In this document: positions 26,178-35,151 of the stretch, piece after piece
Position numbering within the stretch: position 1 is the first letter of the stretch
Layout: every line of letters starts with the position of its first letter
Source: Acetobacter orleanensis
Lineage (GTDB): Bacteria > Pseudomonadota > Alphaproteobacteria > Acetobacterales > Acetobacteraceae
NCBI RefSeq assembly: GCF_001581005.1
Contig: NZ_LHZV01000061.1
Location: 62,001-126,000, forward strand
DNA: 64,000 bases
Reading direction: 5' to 3'
The notes under the pieces: model-generated
What the model was told of the DNA's origin: nothing
Database searches by the model: none
Seen by the model: only the letters and a program-made list of their open reading frames with translations
Position numbers and translations under genes: made by a program

Positions 26178-27899
26178 TCACGCGGCCCCCTGCCGTGTCA
26201 CAACGCGCCCCATATGGAGGTCCACCCGCCGACCATTGAACATATGCACGGCAGCGGAATGGGTGGCGAGAACAACCGTCCGACGCAGTGCAAGACGTTG
26301 CAGGCTTTCAAAAACACTTTTTTCGGTTGCCGGGTCCAAATGTGCTGTTGGCTCATCCAGCAGCAGGATGGGGGCGTTTTTCAGATAGGCCCGGGCAATG
26401 GCAATACGCTGAGCCTGCCCACCAGAAAGACCAAAGCCACCTTCCCCAATCCGTGTCTCCAGACCGTCCGGTAGAGACGGCAAAAACTGGTCTACAGCTG
26501 CCGCTTTAACGGCGGCCATCAGGTCTGCTTCATCTGCGTCCTGACGGGCAAAGAGGATATTGTCTCTCAACGTGCCCGCAAACAGGACTGGCTTCTGACC
26601 GATCCATGAAATCATACGCGACAGCGAGTCAGGCACGATGGTGTCCAGCGGCGCTCCGTTGAGGCGCACACTCCCGCTGTCTGGCTGAATAAAGCCAAGA
26701 AGGAGTTCCATGATGGTTGATTTGCCCGAACCAGAAGGACCGGCGAGAATAAGTGTCTCGCCTGCCGGAACGGTAAAGCTGACATGGTCAAGAGCCTGTC
26801 CACGGGCTGGGTCCCACGTAAAACAGACATCTTCCAGAGAAATCATGACGCCGGAGGCATTCACCGTGCGTGCGCCTTCTGGAGAAGAACGCGGTTGAGC
26901 CTCGGGCAGGTCCAGAATGGCCGTTGCTGCCCCCTGCGCATGAGCGCGGTCCTGATAAGCCAGCGCCAGCGAACGCAGAGGTGCGAAAAATTCCGGAATA
27001 ACAAGCAGCACAAACAGGCCGCTGGTCAGCGTATAGGCGAGTGCCGGAGATGCGCCGTCGGAAAGAAGGGCCATGGCCTGCTTTCCATCCATAATGGCAA
27101 TCAGCACCAGTGCGACGACCATCGCGCAATCAATGGATGCAGAAGAGAGAAATGCAACACGCAGAATTTTCATCGTGCGTTTGCGGAGTTCTTCAGCAGC
27201 CTCACCGAGCCGCTGCGTTTCATCGTCCGCACGGCCTGCCAGCACGATGGTGGCAATGCCCCTGACGCGATCTAGAAAGCGGGCCTGAAGGCGTGTCATG
27301 GCTAGAAACTGGTTGCGGGAGGCAACGGCTGCTCCAATACCAAACAGAGCCTGACCAAACGGCACCGTTGCGCCGCACAGACCGAGCACCAACGCGGCTT
27401 TGGGCTGTATGAAACCAACGGGCACCAAAATCAGGAGGGGTGCGGCAATCCATAGCGAGGAGGCAGGCACCCACCGGGCGAAAAAGCCGTCCAGTGCTTC
27501 TACCCGGTCCACAGCGATGGTGGCCAGTTCTCCACTATGAGTCTTGCGCAGCAAAGCTGGACCGCCAGTGAGGATTGAAGCCAGCACTTCCCCACGGAGC
27601 CTGCGCCGGGCGTTAATGCCAGCTTTGGCCGAGGCGGTATCGCTCAATGCCATAATTAAGGCACGAAGGAGTGCTAACCCCGCGAAAATCAAGACAGGCC
27701 GCAAGGCAAGCGTGTGTCCGCCTCCCCCTGCGACAAGCCCAACAAGGGCTTGCCCCAGCACAGTTGCCACGCACCAAGCCTGCCCAACGCCCAAGAGGCT
27801 GGACAGCAACCCGGAAACTACAACTGGCCGCGCTGCCTTGCGCCCCAGACGCGACTGCGTCCGCGTCCAGCCACGTATCGCTACTTTGTCACCACTCAT
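26178..27899 (-). CDS. cydD: ABC transporter CydD (cytochrome bd biogenesis)
   Basis: A 573-residue half-transporter, upstream partner of CydC. The N-terminal membrane domain has six hydrophobic segments with RRLRGEVLASIL and GELATIAVDRVEALDGF, a CydD-like block. The ATPase domain has Walker A GPSGSGKST, signature LSGGQAQRIAIARA and Walker B ILLLDEPTAHLD. The 133 bases upstream, to the kinase stop, should hold the promoter for the cydDC transcript, which may continue into the lipoprotein gene and recQ. Confidence 0.9.
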   Translation of the reverse strand: MSGDKVAIRGWTRTQSRLGRKAARPVVVSGLLSSLLGVGQAWCVATVLGQALVGLVAGGGGHTLALRPVLIFAGLALLRALIMALSDTASAKAGINARRRLRGEVLASILTGGPALLRKTHSGELATIAVDRVEALDGFFARWVPASSLWIAAPLLILVPVGFIQPKAALVLGLCGATVPFGQALFGIGAAVASRNQFLAMTRLQARFLDRVRGIATIVLAGRADDETQRLGEAAEELRKRTMKILRVAFLSSASIDCAMVVALVLIAIMDGKQAMALLSDGASPALAYTLTSGLFVLLVIPEFFAPLRSLALAYQDRAHAQGAATAILDLPEAQPRSSPEGARTVNASGVMISLEDVCFTWDPARGQALDHVSFTVPAGETLILAGPSGSGKSTIMELLLGFIQPDSGSVRLNGAPLDTIVPDSLSRMISWIGQKPVLFAGTLRDNILFARQDADEADLMAAVKAAAVDQFLPSLPDGLETRIGEGGFGLSGGQAQRIAIARAYLKNAPILLLDEPTAHLDPATEKSVFESLQRLALRRTVVLATHSAAVHMFNGRRVDLHMGRVVTRQGAA

Positions 27900-28032
27900 A
27901 GGTTAGGCATTTATACCGGACAGCGAAGGACGCAAACACTTAAGGACGCCACTCCCTACTGCGGGCAGAGCATAGCGCCCATGATGGACCGTATCAGCCC
28001 GACTTTTCTGCTGCATCATGATGACGGATTTT

Positions 28033-29832
28033 TCACTCGCTGATCAACGAAAATATGAATCTATAAACCGTTCCATTATCCCCGCTCCGAAAGAGCTGGG
28101 CATTAAGTTGCCGTGCAAACCCCCTAATCAGCTTGCGGCCAATTCCGTGCCGCTCTCCCGGCGTATCGTCATCAAAACTGCACCCGATTCCGTCATCCGC
28201 GATTGTCAGGGTCACGATGTTATCAACTAGACGAAGTTCAACAGAAATGGTGCCGCGCTGTCCATATGGGAAGGCATATTTAATGGAGTTGGTGACAATT
28301 TCCGTCATGATCAGCGCCAGAGGCACCGCCTGATCCGGGTTCATTCGGAAATCGTCCGATTCAATCTTGAGCGTGATCCGCCCGGTTTCCCCCTCTCCCG
28401 CGACATGCAGCGTTTGCTCGCACAATTCCCGCAGAAAATTGGCCATATCCAGGCTATCCAGCCGGTCTTCCGCATAAAGCGTTCTGTGCAGGGTTGCGAG
28501 CGCGCGAACCCTATCGCGCGCCAGCGCAAACTCCGCACGGACTTCCGGGTGTGAGATACGGCTAGCCTGCAAATTCAGTAGGGACGCGACAATCTGAAGA
28601 TTGTTTTTTACCCGATGGTGGATTTCACGCATCAGGAGTTCCTGATGCGCCATGGCCTTGTTCAGGCGCGCTTCATGTCGGCTTAATCGGCGTGTGGCAC
28701 GCGTGAACGCTTGTCCAAGCCGTTGCAGTTCCAGCGGCATGGACCGGGTGATTCGGGCATCAAACACGCCCTCCATCTGCCATTTCTGTACAGAATAGGT
28801 CAGACGCCGTATCGGCCAGACTAGAACAATATTTGCGGCCAGTGTGACGCCAACAAGTCCCGCCACCAGAAGAACCATCAGAACAGAAATTTCCAGAACC
28901 ATCGTGTGCAGCGCATCAGCCTCACGCGGCGTTCTTTGTGTCGCCACCAGAATATCCGCTCCTCCAGCAATCGCCCCTAAAGCATAGCCGCCTTCAGAGG
29001 TTGGCATCGAAACCACTGAACCTTCACTGACATTAAGCTTCTGCTGCAATTGCTGCACGACGGCCGCAGCTGGTGGCGTCCAGCGGCAATCTGTACAGAC
29101 AGAGGACAATGTTCCATCTTGGTTGATGAGCCACGCTTGTAGCGGGTTACTCTCATCTGAAAACGCCTGCCAGCCTGCGCTGTTAGCCAGAAAGGCGGCT
29201 TTTCTGGAAAGTTGCAGGATACCTACCAGATAGCCACGCGTTTCTGGAATCGAGAGAAAAATGGCAGGAACTGTGACGCGCAAGAAAGACCCTTTGGACT
29301 CAGGATTTCCCTCGTCCTGCACGGCTTCCAGCAAAATACCCTGAAAAGACGGTGCAGGTTCAGTCGCGCCGATATTGTGACAACTGCTGCCGGGTGGCGT
29401 TATGGTCTGGATAACCTGTCCATCACTATCCAGAACGCCCAGAAAACAATAGCGCTGCCCGCTCATGGTCTCAGCTAGACGTAAGGCATGACCAATTTGC
29501 TCGGGGGTTAACCCCATGCCGCCAATGGTTTCAAGCGCACTGCGTAAGCGGTCGGTATCGTGACGGAACTGGAGGTCCAGCCGCGCAATAGCGATGGCAG
29601 CACGCTGGGCACTGCCAACCATGAGTTCATTATAATTATGGAGGGCCAGAATAGTGCTGACTGCCAGAACGGGAATCCCGGAAAGGCAGATCAGCACCCG
29701 CATCCGTGCGCTGGTGGTTGCAAAAATATGCCCCCATCCAGAGAGCAGAGAGAGAAAAATATGGCGCGCCGAATACCAACGCCGCCCGCCTCTCCCGTGC
29801 TGATCAGGATTATTCTCCGCGATCTTCTTCAA
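28033..29832 (-). CDS. Membrane sensor histidine kinase of the HisKA_2/HWE class, general stress response
   Basis: A 599-residue kinase. It has an N-terminal span near residues 45-65, a periplasmic sensor of about 250 residues, a second span near residues 305-330, then a HAMP-like linker and a HisKA_2 dimerisation domain with REIHHRVKNNLQIVASLLNL, where the first His of HHRVKNN is the phosphoacceptor. The HATPase domain has MTEIVTNSIKYAFPYG and IADDGIG. The periplasmic part contains a CTDC pair (CxxC) and further Cys (YCFLG, SSCHN). The gene probably starts at TTG 29832, overlapping the nepR end, with GAGG just upstream. Position beside nepR, ecfG and phyR suggests that it phosphorylates PhyR. 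Confidence 0.85.
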   Translation of the reverse strand: MKKIAENNPDQHGRGGRRWYSARHIFLSLLSGWGHIFATTSARMRVLICLSGIPVLAVSTILALHNYNELMVGSAQRAAIAIARLDLQFRHDTDRLRSALETIGGMGLTPEQIGHALRLAETMSGQRYCFLGVLDSDGQVIQTITPPGSSCHNIGATEPAPSFQGILLEAVQDEGNPESKGSFLRVTVPAIFLSIPETRGYLVGILQLSRKAAFLANSAGWQAFSDESNPLQAWLINQDGTLSSVCTDCRWTPPAAAVVQQLQQKLNVSEGSVVSMPTSEGGYALGAIAGGADILVATQRTPREADALHTMVLEISVLMVLLVAGLVGVTLAANIVLVWPIRRLTYSVQKWQMEGVFDARITRSMPLELQRLGQAFTRATRRLSRHEARLNKAMAHQELLMREIHHRVKNNLQIVASLLNLQASRISHPEVRAEFALARDRVRALATLHRTLYAEDRLDSLDMANFLRELCEQTLHVAGEGETGRITLKIESDDFRMNPDQAVPLALIMTEIVTNSIKYAFPYGQRGTISVELRLVDNIVTLTIADDGIGCSFDDDTPGERHGIGRKLIRGFARQLNAQLFRSGDNGTVYRFIFSLISE

Positions 29833-29965
29833 TGAGCCTCAGCAACTCTTCTGGAATTGGCTCGTTCGCCACGTCATCAAAAAGCTGATGCAGCCCGCGT
29901 TTCAACCAGAGATCAAACGCTTGATCAGACGTTGTCTCTGGTCTTTCTTGTGGCTTCTTATCCAT
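29810..29965 (-). CDS. nepR: Anti-sigma factor NepR
   Basis: A 51-residue acidic protein (MDKKPQERPETTSDQAF) whose core DLWLKRGLHQLFDDVANEPIPEELLRLIEE matches the two-helix NepR family. NepR holds EcfG-type sigma factors inactive until phosphorylated PhyR, a sigma mimic, binds it. The start is uncertain: ATG at 29965 or 29977, and the frame stays open to 30037. It overlaps the downstream kinase by about 23 bases and follows ecfG. Confidence 0.88.
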   Translation of the reverse strand: MDKKPQERPETTSDQAFDLWLKRGLHQLFDDVANEPIPEELLRLIEEDRGE

Positions 29966-30104
29966 GATGTTGCCCATCTGGCACCACTGCCGCACCCGGC
30001 CTGATGGAAAGGTCACATCGTCCGCGTAACTCATCATCTGACATGCCCAAACCGCTTCGTCTCTTCCGCTTTTTCAGTGGGCGAGTGCCCACAGAGTCCT
30101 TCCG

Positions 30105-30686
30105 TCAAACACCTATAGACGTGTTTAGGCCATTCTGACGGTTTTTCTGGCTGAGCTTGCGGCGAAGTGCGGAGGTCTGCGTCTTAAGTCGTTCATCTCC
30201 AACATGCTCTTCCCCTGTCATCCAAGCTTCAAGCTGTCGTCTCGCACGGAAGACACGGCTTTTGGCGGTACCAACAGCACACCCTGCAATATCAGCAAGT
30301 TCCTGATAGCTCATTCCTTCCAGCACACCCAGCACAAGAGCTTCCCGCTGGTCGTCTGGCAGGCGTGCAAGCGCTGCATCCAGATCTTTCAGGACAATAC
30401 GATCTTCATGCGGCGCGTTTATTGCCAAAAAGGACGCAGGCATATCGTCAATATCAGTCGTGTCGCGCTTTTTGCGCAGATCAGAGATAAAGCGGTTACG
30501 GAGGATACGATGCATCCATGCCGCAAAATTCGTTCCCGGCGCAAAGCTGTTTTGCGCTGCCAGCGCGTTGCAAACGGCGTCCTGCACCAGATCTTCCGCC
30601 GCTGCACGGTTGCGCGTGAGAGCGAGAGCCTGAACGCGCAGTTTCGGGAGAATGCCGATAACCTGATCGTGGAATGAGTTTGTCAT
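30105..30686 (-). CDS. ecfG: EcfG-type RNA polymerase sigma factor (general stress response)
   Basis: A 193-residue sigma factor with region 2 (AAAEDLVQDAVCNALAAQ, FAAWMHRILRNRFISDLRKK) and region 4 (LPDDQREALVLGVLEGMSYQELADIAGCAVGTAKSRV). The internal Met at 30686 is chosen as start because GGAGAAA lies upstream. The C-terminus continues about 30 basic residues beyond region 4. Directly upstream of nepR, this is the expected partner of that anti-sigma factor. It lies about 95 bases downstream of a second, similar sigma gene. Confidence 0.9.
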   Translation of the reverse strand: MTNSFHDQVIGILPKLRVQALALTRNRAAAEDLVQDAVCNALAAQNSFAPGTNFAAWMHRILRNRFISDLRKKRDTTDIDDMPASFLAINAPHEDRIVLKDLDAALARLPDDQREALVLGVLEGMSYQELADIAGCAVGTAKSRVFRARRQLEAWMTGEEHVGDERLKTQTSALRRKLSQKNRQNGLNTSIGV

Positions 30687-30723
30687 GATCTTTTTCTCCG
30701 CCATTTGCGTTGTCTTACTAGGT

Positions 30724-30750
30724 GAATGAATAGCGGCGGAAAAAGGTTAC
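30724..30750 (-). promoter_or_regulatory. Weak candidate EcfG-type promoter upstream of ecfG
   Basis: On the minus strand GTAAC (30750-30746), a 17-base spacer and CATT (30727-30724) differ by one base in each element from the alphaproteobacterial stress consensus GGAAC-N16/17-CGTT. It lies about 40 bases before the ecfG start, where autoregulation would be expected. The match is imperfect. Confidence 0.3.
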
Positions 30751-30781
30751 ATCTTTTTTTGAAATTTTTTTTGGAAGCGCG

Positions 30782-31372
30782 TTATGGCTCCGCTGATGGC
30801 TCCAGACCGCCCTCTGTCCCTTCCAGCAAAGCCTGAAGATGCGCCCGGGCGCGCGAGACGCGAGTTTTCATCGTGCCGACCGTAACGCCGCAGACCAAAG
30901 CGGCATCTTCATAAGTCATTTCCTGTGCGCCAATCAGGACCAGCGCTTCGCGCAATAGGGGAGAGAGGCGCCACAAAAAATGATCCAGTTCCCGAATAGC
31001 CGCACGCTCCTGCGTCACAGGGCCGCTGTGCGTCACCCGGTCAGGGCTTGCAGCGTAATCGCTTAAAACTTCCTGCTCGCGGTTGCGCCGCCGCGTCTGT
31101 TCGAGAAAAAAATTTCGCAGAATGCAAAAAAGCCACGCCTTGAGGTTTGTTCCCGCCTCAAATTGTTCCGCCTTGCTCAGTGCGCGCATGACGGTTTCCT
31201 GAACCAGATCATCCGCCAGCGCGGCATCTCGGGATAGAAAGCGGGAAAATGCGCGCAACGACGGAAGGAGCGTTAACAGCTCTGTCCGAGAGAACGATGT
31301 CGTGGCAACATTGTCAGAATGTTGTCGGTCTCGAATCAGAACACTTCCCCTTTTCTGCAAACAATGACACAT
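30782..31372 (-). CDS. Second EcfG-like sigma factor
   Basis: A 196-residue ECF sigma factor related to the neighbouring EcfG: region 2 (ALADDLVQETVMRALSKAEQF, LKAWLFCILRNFFLEQTRRR) and region 4 (LSPLLREALVLIGAQEMTYEDAALVCGVTVGTMKTRV). It is the most upstream gene of the leftward stress locus. The ATG at 31372 has no good ribosome site and falls inside a palindrome, so a later start is possible; AGGGGAAG lies about 12 codons downstream. Paralogous EcfG factors are known in other alphaproteobacteria. Whether NepR also binds this one cannot be read from the sequence. Confidence 0.85.
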   Translation of the reverse strand: MCHCLQKRGSVLIRDRQHSDNVATTSFSRTELLTLLPSLRAFSRFLSRDAALADDLVQETVMRALSKAEQFEAGTNLKAWLFCILRNFFLEQTRRRNREQEVLSDYAASPDRVTHSGPVTQERAAIRELDHFLWRLSPLLREALVLIGAQEMTYEDAALVCGVTVGTMKTRVSRARAHLQALLEGTEGGLEPSAEP

Positions 31373-31402
31373 ATCATTGTTACGGTCGTGCTTAGTCTAA
31401 GC
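31360..31402. promoter_or_regulatory. Two palindromes in the divergent sigma/phyR region
   Basis: AACAATGA-N6-TCATTGTT (31360-31381) is a perfect 8-bp inverted repeat that includes the annotated start codon of the second sigma gene in its spacer. GCTTAG-T-CTAAGC (31390-31402) follows 8 bases later. Both lie between the sigma gene and phyR and could be operators or RNA structures. No regulator for them is identifiable. Confidence 0.45.
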
Positions 31403-31428
31403 CCTACTCCACGCTAAGGAGCCTTGTC

Positions 31429-32190
31429 ATGCCAGAGTCGCTGCGCAGCGCTTTAATTCAGGCGTTACCCTACGGCAGGCGTTATGCCCGCGCGCTGACA
31501 GGGAGCCAGTCGGAGGGAGACCTTCTTGTTGCGGAAAGTCTACGGACGCTAACCACAAGCCGCCCGTCAGATGACCTTCCCTCTCTTTGCAGGCTTTATC
31601 AGGCAATTTCCAGACATTTCGCCTCGCAGCCGGAGAATGACGGGCCTGAGCATGGCCTATCCATCGTCCAGCGTCAGCTTCTGTTACTGACAACGCTTGA
31701 AGAAGTTTCTCTTGAAGTCGCCGCCAAGATTGTCGGACTTTCAGATAAAGACGCAGCCAAAGATCTTGAGACGGCCCATTCCTATCTCAAAACCGGTATT
31801 CAGACATCCGTCCTGATTATTGAGGACGAGCCGATTATCGCCATGGATATTGAAGACCTCGTGTTGCAGTGTGGTCACAAGGTTATCGGCATCGCGCATA
31901 CGCAGGCAGATGCGATCCGCCTTGCACGGGAAACGCGGCCCGGCCTCATTCTGGCAGATATCAATCTAGGCGCTGGAGGAGACGGCATACGGGCGGTAGC
32001 TGAAATTACCAAAAGCCACGCGGCCCCAGTGATCTACGTGACAGCCTATCCCGAACGGCTATTAACGGGTGAGACCTCCGAACCCAGCTTTGTGATTACC
32101 AAGCCGTTTGAACCGCTGACGCTTGCTGTTGCGACCTATCAGGCTGTCAGTAATTGGGCGCTGGCCCACTCAACCGGACCTGTAACGTAA
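31429..32190 (+). CDS. phyR: Response regulator PhyR (anti-anti-sigma factor)
   Basis: A 253-residue protein with the diagnostic PhyR layout: an N-terminal sigma-like domain (residues about 1-120, for example LLTTLEEVSLEVAAKIVGL) and a C-terminal receiver domain. The receiver has VLIIEDEPIIAMDIE (acidic pocket), the phospho-Asp in LILADINLG, the Thr in VIYVTAYPERL and the Lys in VITKPFEP. When phosphorylated it exposes the sigma mimic, binds NepR and frees EcfG. It is transcribed away from the sigma genes, with AAGGAG seven bases before the ATG. Confidence 0.95.
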   Translation: MPESLRSALIQALPYGRRYARALTGSQSEGDLLVAESLRTLTTSRPSDDLPSLCRLYQAISRHFASQPENDGPEHGLSIVQRQLLLLTTLEEVSLEVAAKIVGLSDKDAAKDLETAHSYLKTGIQTSVLIIEDEPIIAMDIEDLVLQCGHKVIGIAHTQADAIRLARETRPGLILADINLGAGGDGIRAVAEITKSHAAPVIYVTAYPERLLTGETSEPSFVITKPFEPLTLAVATYQAVSNWALAHSTGPVT

Positions 32191-32234
32191 TATAGCCTCT
32201 TGCGTCCGCGCACACTCTGCCACAGAAACAGGGA

Positions 32235-34058
32235 ATGGCTCCCCCTCTCCTCCTCCTTCAGGACATTACTCTCACGCTTGGCGGAAATCCTCTGCTTGAT
32301 AAAGCAGGTTTTTCTGTTTCAGCGGGTGAGAGACTCTGTCTGGTCGGCCGCAATGGCTCCGGCAAATCCACACTCCTGAAAATAGCGGCTGGCGTTATTC
32401 AGCCAGACGCAGGCACGTTGTTCCTGCAACCCGGTGCAAGTCTGCGCTATCTGCCGCAGGAACCTGACTTATCCGGGTATGCGACGACCGCAGACTACGT
32501 GCTGGCACACATTACGGACCCAGCGTCCGAATGGCGCGCCGCCGCCATGCTTGATGCGTTGGGGCTCACTGGCAAGGAAAACCCAGCGACAGTCTCCGGC
32601 GGAGAGGCCCGACGCTGCGCGATTGCCGGAGCACTGGCTTCCGCCCCTGATATCCTGTTGCTGGATGAGCCGACCAACCATCTGGACATGCCGACCATTG
32701 AGTGGCTGGAGCGCGAACTTCTCAGCTTGAATTGCGCCATGGTTATCATCAGCCATGATCGACGGCTGCTTTCCACACTCTCCCGGTCCGTTGTCTGGCT
32801 GGACCGTGGCATGACCCGCCGTCTTGATCAGGGCTTCAGCCGGTTTGAAGAGTGGCGCGAAGAGGTTTTGGAACAGGAAGAGCGTGACGCTCACAAACTG
32901 GACCGACAGATTGCGCGGGAAGAAGACTGGATGCGCTACGGGGTTACGGCCCGTCGCAAACGAAATGTACGCCGTGTGAGTGAACTGGCGGCGTTGCGAG
33001 CCGCCAAGCGTGACGCGGTGCGCGTACAGGGCACGGTAACGCTTGCCGCCCAAAGTGCTTCAACATCCAGCCGTCTGGTGGCTGTTGCTGAAAATATCAG
33101 CAAATCATGGGGGGAACGCTGTATTGTCCGCAATCTGGACCTACGCGTTCTACGCGGAGACAGGCTGGCAATTGTAGGTGCCAACGGCGCTGGCAAGACA
33201 ACCCTTTTGCGCATGCTGGTTGGTCAGGATCAGCCGGACAGCGGCACGATAACGCTTGGGCCGTCTCTCTCCATGGTGACGTTGGATCAGCAACGTCGGA
33301 CGCTGGACCCCAATAAATCCTTGGCCGATACGCTCACAGGCGGCGGTGGTGACATGGTGCAGGTCGGCACGGAAAAGCGGCATGTTATCGGGTACATGAA
33401 AGATTTTCTCTTTAAACCGGAACAGGCACGGACACCTGTTGGCGTTCTCTCTGGTGGGGAGCGAGGCCGCCTGATGTTGGCCTGTGCGCTAGCACAACCT
33501 TCCAACCTGCTTGTGCTGGATGAACCCACGAACGATCTCGATCTGGAAACTCTTGATCTGCTTCAGGAAATGCTGGCCGGTTATGAGGGTACAGTCCTGC
33601 TGGTAAGCCATGATCGTGATTTTCTGGACCGGGTGGCGTCATCTGTTCTGACAACGGATGGTGACGGGATTTGGACTGACTACGCGGGTGGATACAGCGA
33701 TATGCTGGCCCAGAAAAACGGCGGACTGGAAGCGACTATCGCCGCTGAAAAGCCCGTGGTGAGGTCTGTGACACCATCTAGCGCCACACCATGCACAGTC
33801 CGCGCACCCACCAAAAAGCTGAGCTACAAAGATCAGTTCGCGCTCGATAACCTGCCCAAGGAAATGGAAAAGCTTGAGCGAGAGGCCGAGGCTCTGCGCG
33901 CTAAACTTGCCGATTCAGGACTCTATAGCCGAGACCCTAAACTCTTCCAGAAATACAGTACCGATCTTGAGAAGATTGAGGGGAAACTCACTGAATCTGA
34001 AGAAAAATGGCTGGAGTTGGAGATGAAGCGTGAAAGTCTGACAGCAGGCGAAAATTAA
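32235..34058 (+). CDS. uup: ABC-F family ATPase, Uup type
   Basis: A 607-residue soluble protein with two ATPase domains and no membrane spans. Walker A motifs are VGRNGSGKSTLL (residue about 38) and VGANGAGKTTLL (about 315); the signatures are VSGGEARR and LSGGERGRL. A charged coiled-coil tail (EKLEREAEALRAKLADSG to EEKWLELEMKRE) ends the protein, which is the Uup feature and links the family to branched DNA and ribosomes. The linker between ATPase domains is the usual ABC-F length. It follows phyR by 44 bases but is not obviously part of the stress locus. Confidence 0.9.
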   Translation: MAPPLLLLQDITLTLGGNPLLDKAGFSVSAGERLCLVGRNGSGKSTLLKIAAGVIQPDAGTLFLQPGASLRYLPQEPDLSGYATTADYVLAHITDPASEWRAAAMLDALGLTGKENPATVSGGEARRCAIAGALASAPDILLLDEPTNHLDMPTIEWLERELLSLNCAMVIISHDRRLLSTLSRSVVWLDRGMTRRLDQGFSRFEEWREEVLEQEERDAHKLDRQIAREEDWMRYGVTARRKRNVRRVSELAALRAAKRDAVRVQGTVTLAAQSASTSSRLVAVAENISKSWGERCIVRNLDLRVLRGDRLAIVGANGAGKTTLLRMLVGQDQPDSGTITLGPSLSMVTLDQQRRTLDPNKSLADTLTGGGGDMVQVGTEKRHVIGYMKDFLFKPEQARTPVGVLSGGERGRLMLACALAQPSNLLVLDEPTNDLDLETLDLLQEMLAGYEGTVLLVSHDRDFLDRVASSVLTTDGDGIWTDYAGGYSDMLAQKNGGLEATIAAEKPVVRSVTPSSATPCTVRAPTKKLSYKDQFALDNLPKEMEKLEREAEALRAKLADSGLYSRDPKLFQKYSTDLEKIEGKLTESEEKWLELEMKRESLTAGEN

Positions 34059-34114
34059 TACCTTTCATGCCTTGCCAAGCCCTGCCCCCTAAGCTAATAG
34101 GATCCCCACAAACC

Positions 34115-34189
34115 GGGTGCGTAGCTCAGCGGTAGAGCATCGCCTTCACACGGCGGGGGTCACAGGTTCAATCCCTGTCGCACCCACCA
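34115..34189 (+). tRNA. tRNA-Val (anticodon CAC)
   Basis: The cloverleaf runs from GGGTGCG at 34115 to the matching CGCACCC, with discriminator A and encoded CCA at 34187-34189. The anticodon loop TTCACAC gives CAC. The T arm is ACAGG-TTCAATC-CCTGT. Length 75 nucleotides. Confidence 0.96.
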
Positions 34190-34223
34190 CGATAAAACGC
34201 AGTTTTCTGCGGGCTTTACGTGG
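34187..34223 (+). terminator. Imperfect hairpin directly after tRNA-Val
   Basis: CCACG/CGTGG, TAAA/TTTA and CGCAG/CTGCG stack into one interrupted stem with a TTTT loop, starting in the encoded CCA of the tRNA. A TTTCC-rich stretch follows. It is a plausible 3' processing or termination structure. Confidence 0.4.
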
Positions 34224-34454
34224 TTTCCGGTTGTTTCCAAAAAGTTATATCGATCCGTTTTGATGTCTATGAAGTCATCTTGGCGCATAGAAATTCGTGC
34301 CAGATCCGTACCACTTTTAAGTGGTCGCTATGGAATTGCTCACTACAAACTCGCTTCTTCTCACGCTCCCTCGTTTATGCAACGCTTTTCAAAAGCAGCA
34401 ACGGTCCGTCTGACTGCCCTGCTTTTGAACACTGTAGCCATGAGGAGTATCACC

Positions 34455-35063
34455 ATGAAGCTCTATTACGCGCCGGGTGCCTGTTCGCTTGCAGCACATA
34501 TCATGCTGAACGAAACGGGTCTGCCGTATGAAATTATGCGTGTCGATCTCAAAGAAAAGAAAACGGCAGACCATAAAGATTTTCTCACGATCAATCCGCG
34601 CGGCGCCGTTCCAGCACTTGAGATTTCTCCAAGCGTTGTTCTGACGCAAAACGTATCGGTCCTGACCTATATTGGTCAGCAGTCAGAAAATGCCGCGTTT
34701 CATCCCACGTCAGATACTCTGGAGTTTTTCCGCCTTCTTGAAGCTCTAGGATTCTGTGAGGATGTACACAGCGCCATTGGCGCACTTTTCGCACCGAATA
34801 TTGCAGATGTGACGCGTGAGAAATTGCAGGGTCTTATTACCCGGCGTCTTTCTCAGGTGGAAGAGCAGCTCACACGCAGCGCAAACGGCTACCTCCTGCC
34901 AGCGGGTTTCACGCAGGCTGACGCACTGATGGCGGTTATCCTGAACTGGGCTGGCCCACTTAAAGTCGATCTTTCCGCTTATCAGAAAGCGCGCGCTTTG
35001 CACGAGGCGGTTTTTGCTCGTCCCTCTGCGCAAAAAGCAATGAAGGCCGAAGGGTTGATCTGA
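34455..35063 (+). CDS. Glutathione S-transferase family protein
   Basis: A 202-residue beta-class-like GST. The N-terminal thioredoxin fold begins MKLYYAPGACSLAAHIML, with a Cys in PGACS at the position used by bacterial beta-class enzymes. NPRGAVPALEI carries the cis-Pro and VLTQNVSVLTYI the glutathione-binding Ser region. The helical C-terminal domain ends KAMKAEGLI. The ATG at 34455 is chosen because GAGGAG lies about 9 bases upstream; the longer frame to 34260 adds unrelated residues. The substrate is unknown. Confidence 0.9.
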   Translation: MKLYYAPGACSLAAHIMLNETGLPYEIMRVDLKEKKTADHKDFLTINPRGAVPALEISPSVVLTQNVSVLTYIGQQSENAAFHPTSDTLEFFRLLEALGFCEDVHSAIGALFAPNIADVTREKLQGLITRRLSQVEEQLTRSANGYLLPAGFTQADALMAVILNWAGPLKVDLSAYQKARALHEAVFARPSAQKAMKAEGLI

Positions 35064-35091
35064 TAACCGAAAGGATATTCAGGTCAGGCAA

Positions 35092-35131
35092 AAAAATACG
35101 GATCAGGTTTGAGTGCCTGATCCGTATTTTT
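35092..35131. terminator. Bidirectional intrinsic terminator
   Basis: AAAAATACGGATCAGG and CCTGATCCGTATTTTT form a perfect 16-bp stem around the 8-base loop TTTGAGTG, between the convergent GST and response regulator genes. The A/T ends give a U-run after the stem on both strands. Confidence 0.9.
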
Positions 35132-35151
35132 AGTTTTAAAGGGCAAAGACT

